This document shows positions 33,806-43,916 of a stretch of DNA of 56,000 nucleotides, in pieces. Source of the stretch: UBA11475 sp045655805 (GTDB lineage: Bacteria; Bacillota; Clostridia; Christensenellales; Borkfalkiaceae); contig JAZOPZ010000001.1 in assembly GCA_045655805.1 (NCBI GenBank), positions 1 through 56,000 on the forward strand, in the 5' to 3' direction. Position 1 is the stretch's first letter. Each line of letters opens with the position of its first letter. The translations under genes were made by a program, and so were the position numbers. The notes below the pieces were generated by a model, which was not told the DNA's origin, did not search any database, and was given only the letters and a program-made list of their open reading frames with translations.

Positions 33806-35230
33806 ATGGGCGGATTTTTCGGAGTAACAAGCAAAAAGGACGCGATGCTAGACGTGTTCTTGGGGACGGACTACCATTCACATCTTGGTACGAAGCGTGG
33901 TGGCATTGCCGCATACGATTCTACGCTAGGACTACAGAGGGAAATACATAATATCGAAAACTCACCGTTTCGTACTAAATTTGAAAGGGTATTTGAAACG
34001 ATGCGTGGTAATTCTGCTATCGGTGCAATAAGCGATACGCACCCACAACCACTTATTATTCGTTCAAAACTCGGCAAGTACGCTATCTCTACGGTAGGCG
34101 TTATAAATAATTCAGAGGCGCTTATTGAAGAAGTTTTGAATACGGGCAGGGTATACTTTGACGCAATGACTGGTGGCGACGTTAACTCAAACGAACTCGT
34201 TGCCGCGCTTATAAACCAAAAAGATACTATTGAAGACGGTATTCGCTACGCGCAAGAAAAAATCGACGGCACTGCAAACATATTGCTCTTGCTCGAGGGT
34301 GGCGATTTAATCGTTGCAAGGGACTTCGTTGGTAGATTGCCGGTTTTAATAGGTAAAAATAAAGACGGATATTGTGTTTCGTTTGAAAACTTTGCTTATA
34401 AAAAACTCGGTTATGAAGACGAAAAGGAATTAGGCCCTGCTGAAATCGTACGTGTTTCGCCAACGGGCATAACCGTTCTTAAAGAAAAACTTGAAAAAAT
34501 GCGCATTTGCGCTTTCCTTTGGACGTATTTTGGCTATCCAACTTCTAATTACGAGGGCGTAAACGTTGAAATTATGCGTAATAAAAACGGTGCGATTTTG
34601 GCGGAATTTGATAAAGAGCACGCCCCAAATCTTTCCGTTGACTACGTTGGGGGTGTTCCTGATTCGGGCACGCCACACGCAATCGGGTATGCTAATATGA
34701 GTGGTATTCCGTTTGCAAGACCGTATATAAAATATACGCCGACTTGGTCAAGAAGTTTTATGGCTAAAAAACAGTCGGATAGAAGAAAAATCGCCAACAA
34801 AAAAGTTATTCCTATACACGAACTTATCGAGGGGAAGAAGTTATTGCTTGTGGACGATTCAATTGTTCGGGGCACGCAACTTCAAGAAACCGTTGACTTT
34901 TTATATTCACACGGGGCAAAAGAAGTGCATATGCGTTCGGCTTGTCCACCGATTATGTATGGATGTAAATATCTTAATTTTTCAAGGTCTACTAGCGATA
35001 TGGAACTTATCGCAAGAAAAATTATTGTAGAACTTGAAGGTGAAGATGGATTAAAATATATTGACGAATATAGCGACGGAAGAACGGAGCGTGGTAAAAA
35101 AATGCGTAAGGCGATTTGTGATAAATTCAAATTCCACTCGCTTGAATTCCAAACGCTTGAAGGTGCTGTAAAAGCAATAGGATTACCTGAATGTAAACTT
35201 TGCACTTACTGTTGGAACGGTAAGGAATAA
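33806..35230 (+). CDS. purF: PurF-like amidophosphoribosyltransferase lacking the glutaminase nucleophile
   Basis: A 474-residue homologue of PRPP amidotransferase. The phosphoribosyltransferase half is intact: LLLVDDSIVRGTQ is the PRPP loop, and Cys residues in ACPPIMYGCKY and PECKLCTYCW match those of iron-sulfur PurFs. The N-terminal Ntn half is changed: where PurF has the nucleophile Cys in CGVFG, this reads MGGFFGV. The Arg motif GHxRYAT reads GAISDT, and the NGN oxyanion loop reads VGVINNS. Glutamine hydrolysis is therefore unlikely; ammonia or another donor may be used. It is the only PurF in the operon. MGGFFG-type homologues occur in other anaerobes. Confidence 0.92.
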   Translation: MGGFFGVTSKKDAMLDVFLGTDYHSHLGTKRGGIAAYDSTLGLQREIHNIENSPFRTKFERVFETMRGNSAIGAISDTHPQPLIIRSKLGKYAISTVGVINNSEALIEEVLNTGRVYFDAMTGGDVNSNELVAALINQKDTIEDGIRYAQEKIDGTANILLLLEGGDLIVARDFVGRLPVLIGKNKDGYCVSFENFAYKKLGYEDEKELGPAEIVRVSPTGITVLKEKLEKMRICAFLWTYFGYPTSNYEGVNVEIMRNKNGAILAEFDKEHAPNLSVDYVGGVPDSGTPHAIGYANMSGIPFARPYIKYTPTWSRSFMAKKQSDRRKIANKKVIPIHELIEGKKLLLVDDSIVRGTQLQETVDFLYSHGAKEVHMRSACPPIMYGCKYLNFSRSTSDMELIARKIIVELEGEDGLKYIDEYSDGRTERGKKMRKAICDKFKFHSLEFQTLEGAVKAIGLPECKLCTYCWNGKE

Positions 35231-35266
35231 TTTGATAAATTTAGCAACTAATTAAGGAGAATTATA

Positions 35267-36307
35267 ATGGATAAAAGTTTCAGTGAAAGTTACAAACAAG
35301 CGGGCGTAGATATTACCGCCGGCTACAAAGCAGTTGAACTTATGAAGTCACACGTAAAAAGCACTCACAACAGTGGCGTGGTTTCTGATATCGGTGGTTT
35401 TGGTGGGCTTTTCGCACCGGATATGACGGGTATTAAAAACCCTGTACTCGTAAGTGGTACTGACGGCGTTGGTACAAAACTTAAGATTGCTTTTTTAATG
35501 GACAAGCACGATACCGTTGGTATCGACTGCGTGGCAATGTGCGTTAACGACGTAATTTGCTGTGGTGCAAAACCTTTATTCTTTTTAGACTATATTGCAG
35601 TGGGCAAAAACTTTCCTGAAAAAGTCGCTCAAATCGTTTCCGGCGTGGCAGAAGGTTGCCGTCAATCGGGTAGTGCGCTTATCGGTGGCGAAACTGCTGA
35701 AATGCCAGGCTTTTATCCTATCGACGAATACGACCTTGCAGGCTTTAGCGTAGGTATCGTTGATAAAGATAAAATTTTGGACAACTCAACTATTACTGAA
35801 GGCGACGTGATTATAGCACTTCCATCGTCGGGCGTTCACTCTAACGGTTTCTCTCTCGTGAGAAAGGTTTTAGACGTTGAAAACGCTGACATTAAAACCC
35901 CACTTGAAGAACTTGGTGGTAAGAGTATCGGCGAAACTTTACTCACTCCAACTAAAATTTACGTTAAACCTATGCTCGCGCTTTTCGACGCAGTTACCGT
36001 TAAGGCTGTATCGCATATTACCGGTGGTGGTTTCTACGAAAATATTCCAAGAAGTATTCCCAAAGGCTACGGCGCTAAAATCAAAAAGAGCGACGTTAAA
36101 GTTCTTCCTATTTTCGATCTTATCGCAAAAAGGGGTAATATTTCGGAAAGAGATATGTTCAACACCTTTAATATGGGCGTAGGTATGAGTATCGTAGTTG
36201 CTAAAGAAGACGCTAAAAAAGCGCTTGACGTTTTACAAGGCGCAGGCGAAAACGCTTATATCATAGGTGAAATCGTTAAATCAGACGACGGTGTTATTTT
36301 ATGGTAA
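35267..36307 (+). CDS. purM: Phosphoribosylformylglycinamidine cyclo-ligase
   Basis: A 346-residue AIR synthetase closing the imidazole ring from FGAM and ATP. Hallmarks: KSTHNSGVVSDIGGFGGLF, GTDGVGTKLKIA, CVNDVICCGAKPLFFLDY and GGETAEMPGFY; C-terminal MFNTFNMGVGM. AAGGAG precedes the ATG. Its stop overlaps the ATG of purN (ATGGTAA), so the two are translationally coupled. Confidence 0.98.
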   Translation: MDKSFSESYKQAGVDITAGYKAVELMKSHVKSTHNSGVVSDIGGFGGLFAPDMTGIKNPVLVSGTDGVGTKLKIAFLMDKHDTVGIDCVAMCVNDVICCGAKPLFFLDYIAVGKNFPEKVAQIVSGVAEGCRQSGSALIGGETAEMPGFYPIDEYDLAGFSVGIVDKDKILDNSTITEGDVIIALPSSGVHSNGFSLVRKVLDVENADIKTPLEELGGKSIGETLLTPTKIYVKPMLALFDAVTVKAVSHITGGGFYENIPRSIPKGYGAKIKKSDVKVLPIFDLIAKRGNISERDMFNTFNMGVGMSIVVAKEDAKKALDVLQGAGENAYIIGEIVKSDDGVILW

Positions 36308-36909
36308 GTAAAATTGCCGTAATGGTTTCGGGTGGAGGAACTAACCTCCAAGCGCTAATTGACGCGCAAAAGGCGGGGATTATTAAAAGTGGCAAGATAT
36401 CGCTCGTTTTATCAAACAACGCAAACGCTTACGCTTTAACCAGAGCGCAAAACGCAGGCATTAAAACGGCAGTCGTTCTAAAAAAAGACTACGCTAGTCG
36501 TGTTGATTTTGACAAGGCTATGCTCGCCGTCCTCAAAGAAAACGGCATCGATATGATAGTTCTTGCAGGGTTCATGAGTATTTTAACCCCCGTGTTTATT
36601 AAGGCTTACGAAAATAGAATTATCAACGTACATCCGTCGCTTATTCCATCTTTTTGTGGTGAGGGCTTTTACGGTCTTACCGTGCACGAAAAGGCGCTTG
36701 AATACGGCGTAAAAGTTACGGGTGCAACGGTGCACTTTGTAAACGAAATCGCCGACGGTGGTAAAATTATTATGCAAAAGGCAGTTGAAGTTATGGACGG
36801 CGATACGCCTGAAGTCCTTCAACGCAGAGTTATGGAGCAAGCAGAGTGGATTATACTTCCAAAGTCTGCTGAACTCGTAGCACAAAAAATCAATAATGGA
36901 GAATTATAA
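36301..36909 (+). CDS. purN: Phosphoribosylglycinamide formyltransferase
   Basis: A 202-residue 10-formyl-THF-dependent GAR transformylase. Motifs: VMVSGGGTNLQALID, the catalytic Asn-His in INVHPSLIPSF and the Asp-containing ATVHFVNEIADGGKII. It takes formyl groups supplied by Fhs downstream. Its first seven bases overlap purM, and its stop shares a base with the next ATG (TAATG). Confidence 0.97.
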   Translation: MVSKIAVMVSGGGTNLQALIDAQKAGIIKSGKISLVLSNNANAYALTRAQNAGIKTAVVLKKDYASRVDFDKAMLAVLKENGIDMIVLAGFMSILTPVFIKAYENRIINVHPSLIPSFCGEGFYGLTVHEKALEYGVKVTGATVHFVNEIADGGKIIMQKAVEVMDGDTPEVLQRRVMEQAEWIILPKSAELVAQKINNGEL

Positions 36910-37625
36910 TGAGCACTTATAAAATAGACAAAATCGGTGACCTTCTCGTTTCGAACGAATATGCAGGTAGAGGTATAGTAATCGGCAAGAGTGCCGACGG
37001 CAAAAAGGCTGTATTCGCTTACTTTATTATGGGGCGTAGCGCTAACAGCCGTAATAGAATTTTTGAAAAGACTGAAGACGGTATTATTATTTATCCACAT
37101 AAACCTGAACTCGTTGAAGATCCGTCTCTTATTATTTATTCGCCTGTAAGAAAAGTTAACGGCAAAACCGTAGTAACTAACGGCGATCAAACTGATACCG
37201 TAGTTGACTTTATTGCTGACGGTAAAACTTTTGAACAAGCGCTTAAAACTCGTTGCTTTGAACCTGACGCGCCAAATCTTACTCCAAGAATTTCAGGCAT
37301 GTTAGAATTTGAAGACGGTTTTACTTATAAAATGAGCATTTTAAAAAGTGGTGACGAAGTTGGAACTAAATGTTTCCGTTACACCTTCGATTACGATGCA
37401 ATCGACGGATTAGGTCATTTTATTCACACTTACGAAAAGAACGGCAATCCAATCCCAACCTTTAGGGGTGAGCCTGAAAGAGTTTCTATCGGCAACGATA
37501 TCGACGCTTTCACTCAAGAAATTTGGAATTCGCTTAACGAAGAAAATAAAATTTCACTCTACGTAAGTTTCACCGACCTTGCAACGGGCGTCGAAGAAAC
37601 AAGACTTATCAACAAAAATAAATAA
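36909..37625 (+). CDS. IMP cyclohydrolase, PurO-like
   Basis: A 238-residue enzyme of the archaeal-type IMP_cyclohyd family. The family pattern is clear: a GRGIVIGKS start, YFIMGRSANSRNRIF, and DALTR-like TRCFEPDAPNLTPRISG, then FHTYEKNGNP-like HTYEKNGNPIPTFRG. It replaces the N-terminal half of bifunctional PurH, forming IMP from FAICAR. ATG overlaps the purN stop. The next gene supplies the other PurH function, so the pair form a split bifunctional step. Confidence 0.85.
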   Translation: MSTYKIDKIGDLLVSNEYAGRGIVIGKSADGKKAVFAYFIMGRSANSRNRIFEKTEDGIIIYPHKPELVEDPSLIIYSPVRKVNGKTVVTNGDQTDTVVDFIADGKTFEQALKTRCFEPDAPNLTPRISGMLEFEDGFTYKMSILKSGDEVGTKCFRYTFDYDAIDGLGHFIHTYEKNGNPIPTFRGEPERVSIGNDIDAFTQEIWNSLNEENKISLYVSFTDLATGVEETRLINKNK

Positions 37626-37667
37626 TTCAGCGATTGTCGTTGATACCTAATATATTAAGGAGCAATT

Positions 37668-38852
37668 ATGAAAGAATTTGAACTCAAATACGGTTGTAAC
37701 CCTAACCAAAAACCGTCAAAAATCTATATGGCTGACGGCTCTGAACTTCCTATCGAAATTTTAAACGGTAGACCAGGCTACATCAACTTTTTAGACGCTT
37801 TTAACAGTTGGCAATTAGTGAAAGAAATTAAGCAAGCAACGGGTATGGTTTGCGCTACTTCTTTTAAGCACGTAAGTCCTACTTCTGCAGCAGTTGGCAA
37901 ACCACTTTCAGACAAACTTAAAAAGGCTTGTTTCGTTGACGATATCGACGGGTTAGACGACAGTCCTTTGGCTTGTGCGTACGCTAGAGCAAGGGGTGCT
38001 GATAGAATGGCGTCTTTCGGTGACTTTATCGCTCTTTCTGACGAGTGTGATGAAACTACTGCAAAACTTATTTTAAGAGAAGTTTCTGACGGTGTAATTG
38101 CTCCGTCTTATTCTGATAAAGCGCTTGAAATGTTAAAGACCAAGCGTAAAGGCAGTTACAACATTATTAAGATAGACCCTGATTTTATCCCTGCTGAAAA
38201 GGAAACCAAGCAAGTATTTGGTATCACTTTTGAACAAGGCAGAAACAACTTTAAAATCGACGCTGATTTACTTAAAAATATCGTTACCGAAAATAAAGAT
38301 ATTCCACAGGATAAAATCGTTGATATTATCATTGCGTTAATAACTTTAAAGTACACTCAATCAAATTCAGTATGCTTTGCAACCGACGGTCAAGCAATCG
38401 GCGTTGGCGCAGGTCAACAATCAAGAATTCATTGTACTCGTTTGGCAGGTACTAAAGCAGATTTATGGCATCTTCGTCAAAGTGATAAAGTTTTAGGGTT
38501 GCAATTTGCTGAAGGCGTTTCTCGTCCTGAAAAGAACAATATTATCGACGTGTATCTTTCTGAAGATTACGAAGACGTTTTAGGAGACGACGTATGGCAA
38601 AAATACTTTGCAGTTCGTCCAGAACCTTTCACCTTGGCTGAAAAGAAAGCCTACCTTGCTACCATTGACGGCGTAGTATTAGGTAGTGATGCGTTCTTCC
38701 CGTTTGACGATAATATCATTAGGGCAAAGCGTAGTGGCGTTAAGTACGTCGCTCAACCAGGTGGTTCCGTTCGTGACGACGTGGTTATAGATAGATGTAA
38801 CGAATACGGCATGGCAATGTGCTTTACCGGCATGCGTCTTTTCCACCACTAA
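37668..38852 (+). CDS. Stand-alone AICAR formyltransferase
   Basis: A 394-residue protein homologous to the C-terminal AICARFT domain of PurH, without the IMP cyclohydrolase domain. Catalytic Lys-His in TSFKHVSPTSAAVG, LKYTQSNSVCFATDGQAIG, GAGQQSRIHCTR and AQPGGSVRD are present. It formylates AICAR with 10-formyl-THF. AAGGAG precedes the ATG. Shorter than PurH (about 510 residues), at the size typical for the detached form found with PurO-like cyclohydrolases. Confidence 0.92.
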   Translation: MKEFELKYGCNPNQKPSKIYMADGSELPIEILNGRPGYINFLDAFNSWQLVKEIKQATGMVCATSFKHVSPTSAAVGKPLSDKLKKACFVDDIDGLDDSPLACAYARARGADRMASFGDFIALSDECDETTAKLILREVSDGVIAPSYSDKALEMLKTKRKGSYNIIKIDPDFIPAEKETKQVFGITFEQGRNNFKIDADLLKNIVTENKDIPQDKIVDIIIALITLKYTQSNSVCFATDGQAIGVGAGQQSRIHCTRLAGTKADLWHLRQSDKVLGLQFAEGVSRPEKNNIIDVYLSEDYEDVLGDDVWQKYFAVRPEPFTLAEKKAYLATIDGVVLGSDAFFPFDDNIIRAKRSGVKYVAQPGGSVRDDVVIDRCNEYGMAMCFTGMRLFHH

Positions 38853-38940
38853 AATTTACAGTTGTCCCTTAATAAAAACACTCAAAGAACTATTTTAACA
38901 CACAACGGTATCGTCAAAACGCGCCGTTAAGGAGTATTAA

Positions 38941-40194
38941 ATGAAAGTTATGGTAGTAGGTGGTGGTGGTAGAGAACACGCCATCATTAAAAGTCTTAAA
39001 AAGAATTCTTTAATAGAAGAACTTTATGCACTTCCTGGCAACGGTGGTATTTCAGCCGATGCAACATGCGTGCCTATCGGCGCAAAGGACCTTGAAAAAG
39101 TTACTGCTTTTGCCGTTGAAAATAAAATCGACTTCGCAGTAGTAGCGCCTGACGATCCACTCGTTTTAGGGCTCGTTGATATGCTTGAAGAAAAAGGAAT
39201 CAAATGTTTTGGTCCTAAAAAGAACGCTGCTATTATTGAAGGTAGTAAGATTTTTTCTAAAAATTTAATGAAAAAGTACGGTATACCAACGGCTCAATAC
39301 GAAGTTTTTGAAGACGTTGATAAAGCCGTTGAATATTTACAAACCGCACCTATTCCAACCGTTATAAAAGCCGACGGCTTGGCGCTCGGTAAAGGCGTTA
39401 TTATAGCCGAAACTAGAGAAGACGCTATTTTGGCCGTTAACGAAATGATGGTTGGTGGAAAGTTTGGTGCAAGTGGCGCAAGAGTAGTAATTGAAGAATT
39501 TTTAACCGGTCCTGAAGTTTCCGTTTTGGCGTTCACCGACGGCAAATGCGTTAAGCCTATGGTTTCATCAATGGATCACAAGCGTGCAAAAGATAATGAT
39601 GAAGGCTTAAACACGGGTGGTATGGGTACGATTGCTCCAAATCCTTACTATACGCAAGATATTGCAAAAGAGTGTATGGATAAAATTTTTATTCCTACTA
39701 TCAATGCAATGAATGCAGAGGGAAGAACTTTCAAAGGTTGTTTATACTTTGGACTTATGCTTACGCAAAACGGCCCAAAGGTTATCGAATATAACTGTCG
39801 TTTTGGCGATCCTGAAACGCAAGTAGTACTCCCGCTTATGGAGAGTGATTTATTCACCGTTATGCAAGCCGTTGCTAACGAAACTTTGTCAAAAACCGAA
39901 GTTAAGTTTAAAAACGAACACGCTTGTTGCGTAGTGATGGCGTCAAACGGTTATCCTGAAAGTTATAAGTCAGGCTATGAAATTACTATGCAAAAACCTG
40001 AAGTCGTTTTCGTAGCGGGCGCAAAACTTGACGGTGGCAAATTGCTTACTGCAGGCGGTAGGGTTTTAGGCGTTACCGAAACTGCTGATACTTTACAAAA
40101 AGCAGTCGATAAAGCGTATGAAAGCGTTAAAGGCGTTTATTTTGAAAACGCTTACTATCGCAAAGATATCGGCAAAAAAGCACTCAATAAATAA
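38941..40194 (+). CDS. purD: Phosphoribosylamine-glycine ligase
   Basis: A 417-residue ATP-grasp enzyme joining phosphoribosylamine and glycine. N-terminal MVVGGGGREHAIIKSL, ATP-grasp residues VIKADGLALGKGVIIA, GPEVSVLAFTDG, NTGGMGTIAPNPYY and EYNCRFGDPETQVVLP. GlyA further downstream can interconvert serine and glycine for this step. AAGGAG before the ATG. The 88-base spacer before it carries a CACACAACGG element also seen before glyA. Confidence 0.98.
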   Translation: MKVMVVGGGGREHAIIKSLKKNSLIEELYALPGNGGISADATCVPIGAKDLEKVTAFAVENKIDFAVVAPDDPLVLGLVDMLEEKGIKCFGPKKNAAIIEGSKIFSKNLMKKYGIPTAQYEVFEDVDKAVEYLQTAPIPTVIKADGLALGKGVIIAETREDAILAVNEMMVGGKFGASGARVVIEEFLTGPEVSVLAFTDGKCVKPMVSSMDHKRAKDNDEGLNTGGMGTIAPNPYYTQDIAKECMDKIFIPTINAMNAEGRTFKGCLYFGLMLTQNGPKVIEYNCRFGDPETQVVLPLMESDLFTVMQAVANETLSKTEVKFKNEHACCVVMASNGYPESYKSGYEITMQKPEVVFVAGAKLDGGKLLTAGGRVLGVTETADTLQKAVDKAYESVKGVYFENAYYRKDIGKKALNK

Positions 40195-40205
40195 GGAGAA
40201 ATTTT

Positions 40206-43200
40206 ATGGTTTATCGTGTCTACGTTGAAAGAAAAAACGGTTTTGAAAACGACGCTTTGGCGCTTTTTTCCGAACTTAAAAATTTACTCGGTATTAAAGG
40301 GCTTGAAAAAGTTAGACTTATCAACCGTTACGACGTTGAAAATATCGAAAAAAACTTATTTGACTATTCTATTAAGACGGTTTTCTCTGAACCGCAATCA
40401 GACGACGTTTTAACTGCTTTACCTACTGACGCAAACGCACTTTTCGCAGTAGAATATTTACCAGGGCAATTTGACCAAAGGGCAGACTCTGCGTCGCAAT
40501 GTATTCAACTTATTTCGGCTTGCGAAAGACCGCTTATTCGTACGGCAAAGGTTTATGCTCTTTACGGCAGTATAACGGATGCTGATATCGACGCCATCAA
40601 AAAGTATGTCGTTAACCCCGTTGAAAGTAGAATTGCCGACCTTGGTGAATACGAAACTTTAAAACAAGTTTACGATATTCCTACGGCAATCAAAACCTTG
40701 GACGGATTTATTGATATGGACAGGGACGGGCTTGCTAAATTTTGTGCCGAACTCGGTCTTGCTATGGATACTGACGACTTGGTTTTCTGCCAAAATTATT
40801 TTATTTCGGAAAAGAGAAATCCTACTTTAACCGAAATCAGAATGATTGATACTTATTGGTCTGACCACTGCCGTCACACGACTTTCTTAACAACTTTAGA
40901 TAAAGTTGAATTTGAAGACGAAGTGGTTAAAAACGCTTATGACGAATATCTCGCCGTAAGAAAAGAATTAAATAGAAATAAACCGATTAACTTAATGGAT
41001 ATCGCAACTATCGCCGTAAAGTTCCTTAAAAAACACGGCAAACTCGATAAACTTGACGAATCGGAAGAAATAAACGCTTGTACCGTTAAAATTAAAGTTG
41101 ATAATTTAACTTCGGGCGAAAAAGAAGATTGGCTATTACTCTTTAAAAACGAAACGCACAATCACCCTACTGAAATTGAACCTTTTGGTGGCGCTGCAAC
41201 TTGTATCGGTGGCGCAATCAGAGATCCACTTTCAGGCAGGTCTTACGTTTACGGCGCAATGCGCGTCACGGGTGCAGGCAATCCACTTACTGCAGTTGAA
41301 GATACTATAAAGGGTAAACTCCCTCAAAGAAAAATTGTTACCACGGCTGCCGCAGGTTACAGTTCTTACGGTAACCAAATCGGTCTTGCAACCGGTATCG
41401 TTGACGAATTATACCACGACGGCTACGTTGCAAAGCGTATGGAAATCGGCGCAGTAATTGCAGGGGCTCCACAAAAGAACGTTCGTCGTGAAAGACCTTC
41501 TGCAGGTGATCTCGTTATCTTACTCGGTGGTAGAACTGGTAGAGATGGTTGCGGTGGCGCAACGGGTTCAAGTAAATCTCACACTTTAAGTTCGCTTGAA
41601 AGTTGTGGCGCAGAAGTTCAAAAGGGTAACGCTCCTGAAGAAAGAAAATTACAAAGACTTTTCCGTAACGAAGACGCTACCGTTTTAATTAAGCGTTGTA
41701 ACGACTTCGGTGCAGGTGGTGTTTCAGTTGCTATCGGCGAACTTGCCGACGGGCTTGAAATTAACCTTAACGCAGTTCCTAAAAAGTACGACGGTTTAGA
41801 CGGTACCGAACTTGCTATTTCCGAATCACAAGAAAGAATGGCGGTAGTTGTTGAAGCAAAAGACGCTGAAAAATTCATCGAACTTGCTGAAAAGGAAAAT
41901 TTAGAGGCAACCATCGTTGCTACGGTTACTGAAAACCCACGCCTCGTTATGAAATGGAACGGCGCAACTATCGCTGACGTTTCAAGAGAATTTTTAAATA
42001 GCAACGGTGCTGAAAAACACACCGAGGCAATTACCGTTAAGTCGGAAAATTACGACAAAAAAATCGGCGCAAATTTCGCCGACAACTATAAAGAACTTGC
42101 AGGTGACCTTAACGTATGTTCTAAAAAAGGGCTTTCTGAAAGATTCGACTCAACCATCGGTGCAGGCACGGTACTTATGCCTTTCGGTGGCAAATATCAA
42201 ATGACACCTATTCAAGCAATGGTAAACAAGGTGTCTATGGAAAAGGCTCACACCGACGATTGTTCGTTTATGGCTTGGGGTTACAATCCGTTCATTGCCG
42301 AAAAGAGCACTTATCACGGCGCTTATCTTGCGGTAGTCGAATCAGTTTCAAAACTCGTTGCTACCGGCGCGTCTTTTGAAGACGTATATCTCACTTTCCA
42401 AGAATATTTCGAAAAACCTAAAAAATGCGCAAAGCGTTGGGGTAAACCTCTCGGTGCATTGCTCGGCGCTTTCAAGGCTCAAATGGATTTAGGTATCGGC
42501 GCAATTGGTGGTAAAGACTCTATGAGTGGTTCGTTTGAAAATATCGACGTACCACCTACGCTCGTTTCGTTTGCAGTTACAACCGACAAGGTACAAAACG
42601 TAGTTTCGCCTGAATTTAAAAAGGCAGGCAATAAGGTTATTTTATTAAAACCTGAATACGATAAAAACGGTTTGCCTATTGCAAAATCTTTAATTGACCT
42701 TTTCGCTAAAGTAAACGGCTTATTAAAAGAAGGCAAAGTTGTTTCAGCGTATACACCTTGCTACGGTGGTGTTGCAGAGGCTATTATGAAGATGTCTTTC
42801 GGTAATGGTATCGGCTTTAATTACGCCCCTGTCGCTATGGAAGAAATCTTTGGTTATAACTACGGTTCGTTCGTTTTGGAACTCAACGGTAATGTGAAAG
42901 TTGACCAAGAAATCGTTCTTGGCGAAACGACTTTGGATGCAGTTATTACATATAAAGATCAAAAAGTTTGCTTAAACGACCTTTTAGGCGTGTATGAAGG
43001 CAAGTTAGAGCCTATCTATCCTATGAAGGCAAAAGTTGCACAAGGTAAGGTGGAACCTATTACTTATAACGGTGGCAAAGTATTTACTTCAACCGTAAAA
43101 ACCGCAAAACCTAAAGTGCTTATTCCTGTATTCCCAGGCACTAACTGTGAAATTGATACGGCAAAGGCTTTTGCTGACGCAGGCGCTGATCCTGAAATTT

Positions 43201-43904
43201 TCGTAATCAAAAATCTTACACCAAGTGCAGTTGCAAAATCGGTTGACGACTTTGCTAAAAAAATAAAGGGTTCAAATATCGTGTTCGTGCCAGGTGGTTT
43301 CTCTGGTGGTGACGAACCTGACGGTTCTGGTAAATTTATCACGGCGTTCTTCCGTAATCCTGCTATTAAAGAAAGTGTTCACGAACTTTTAACGGCAAAA
43401 GACGGCTTGATGGGTGGTATTTGTAACGGTTTCCAAGCGCTTATAAAGTTAGGTCTTGTACCATACGGTAAAATTGTTGATATGGATGAAGACTGCGCTA
43501 CTTTAACCTACAACAATATTGGTAGACACCAATCTAAAATCGTGCAAGTTAGGGTATGTTCTGACAATTCACCTTGGCTTGCAGGCGTAAAAACAGGCGA
43601 AATTTATAACGTTCCTATTTCTCACGGTGAAGGCAAATTCGTTGCAAGCGATAAACTTGTTAAACAACTTATTGCAAACGGACAAGTAATGACGCAATAC
43701 GTAGATTTAAACGGCGAACCTACTAACGATATTTTATTTAATCCTAACGGTTCAGTTTGCGCTATCGAAGGTATTTTATCACCTGACGGTAGAGTATTCG
43801 GTAAAATGGGACATAGTGAAAGAAAGGATAACGGACTTTACAAAAACGTTTACGGCGACTACGATATGAAGTTGTTTGAAAGCGCCGTAAAATACTTTAA
43901 ATAA
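40206..43904 (+). CDS. purL: Phosphoribosylformylglycinamidine synthase, single-chain
   Basis: A 1232-residue FGAM synthase. N-terminal PurS-like region, linker with SDHCRHTTF at about residue 219, two AIRS-like ATP domains (KNETHNHPTEIEPFGGAATC; GGKDSMSGSF), and a C-terminal class I glutaminase with Cys in GGICNGFQAL (about 1073) and His-Glu in SHGEGKF (about 1139). The glutaminase is intact, in contrast to the PurF-like protein of the same operon. PurQ and PurS genes are not needed. AAGGAG upstream. Confidence 0.98.
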   Translation: MVYRVYVERKNGFENDALALFSELKNLLGIKGLEKVRLINRYDVENIEKNLFDYSIKTVFSEPQSDDVLTALPTDANALFAVEYLPGQFDQRADSASQCIQLISACERPLIRTAKVYALYGSITDADIDAIKKYVVNPVESRIADLGEYETLKQVYDIPTAIKTLDGFIDMDRDGLAKFCAELGLAMDTDDLVFCQNYFISEKRNPTLTEIRMIDTYWSDHCRHTTFLTTLDKVEFEDEVVKNAYDEYLAVRKELNRNKPINLMDIATIAVKFLKKHGKLDKLDESEEINACTVKIKVDNLTSGEKEDWLLLFKNETHNHPTEIEPFGGAATCIGGAIRDPLSGRSYVYGAMRVTGAGNPLTAVEDTIKGKLPQRKIVTTAAAGYSSYGNQIGLATGIVDELYHDGYVAKRMEIGAVIAGAPQKNVRRERPSAGDLVILLGGRTGRDGCGGATGSSKSHTLSSLESCGAEVQKGNAPEERKLQRLFRNEDATVLIKRCNDFGAGGVSVAIGELADGLEINLNAVPKKYDGLDGTELAISESQERMAVVVEAKDAEKFIELAEKENLEATIVATVTENPRLVMKWNGATIADVSREFLNSNGAEKHTEAITVKSENYDKKIGANFADNYKELAGDLNVCSKKGLSERFDSTIGAGTVLMPFGGKYQMTPIQAMVNKVSMEKAHTDDCSFMAWGYNPFIAEKSTYHGAYLAVVESVSKLVATGASFEDVYLTFQEYFEKPKKCAKRWGKPLGALLGAFKAQMDLGIGAIGGKDSMSGSFENIDVPPTLVSFAVTTDKVQNVVSPEFKKAGNKVILLKPEYDKNGLPIAKSLIDLFAKVNGLLKEGKVVSAYTPCYGGVAEAIMKMSFGNGIGFNYAPVAMEEIFGYNYGSFVLELNGNVKVDQEIVLGETTLDAVITYKDQKVCLNDLLGVYEGKLEPIYPMKAKVAQGKVEPITYNGGKVFTSTVKTAKPKVLIPVFPGTNCEIDTAKAFADAGADPEIFVIKNLTPSAVAKSVDDFAKKIKGSNIVFVPGGFSGGDEPDGSGKFITAFFRNPAIKESVHELLTAKDGLMGGICNGFQALIKLGLVPYGKIVDMDEDCATLTYNNIGRHQSKIVQVRVCSDNSPWLAGVKTGEIYNVPISHGEGKFVASDKLVKQLIANGQVMTQYVDLNGEPTNDILFNPNGSVCAIEGILSPDGRVFGKMGHSERKDNGLYKNVYGDYDMKLFESAVKYFK

Positions 43905-43916
43905 ATTAGGTGTTGT

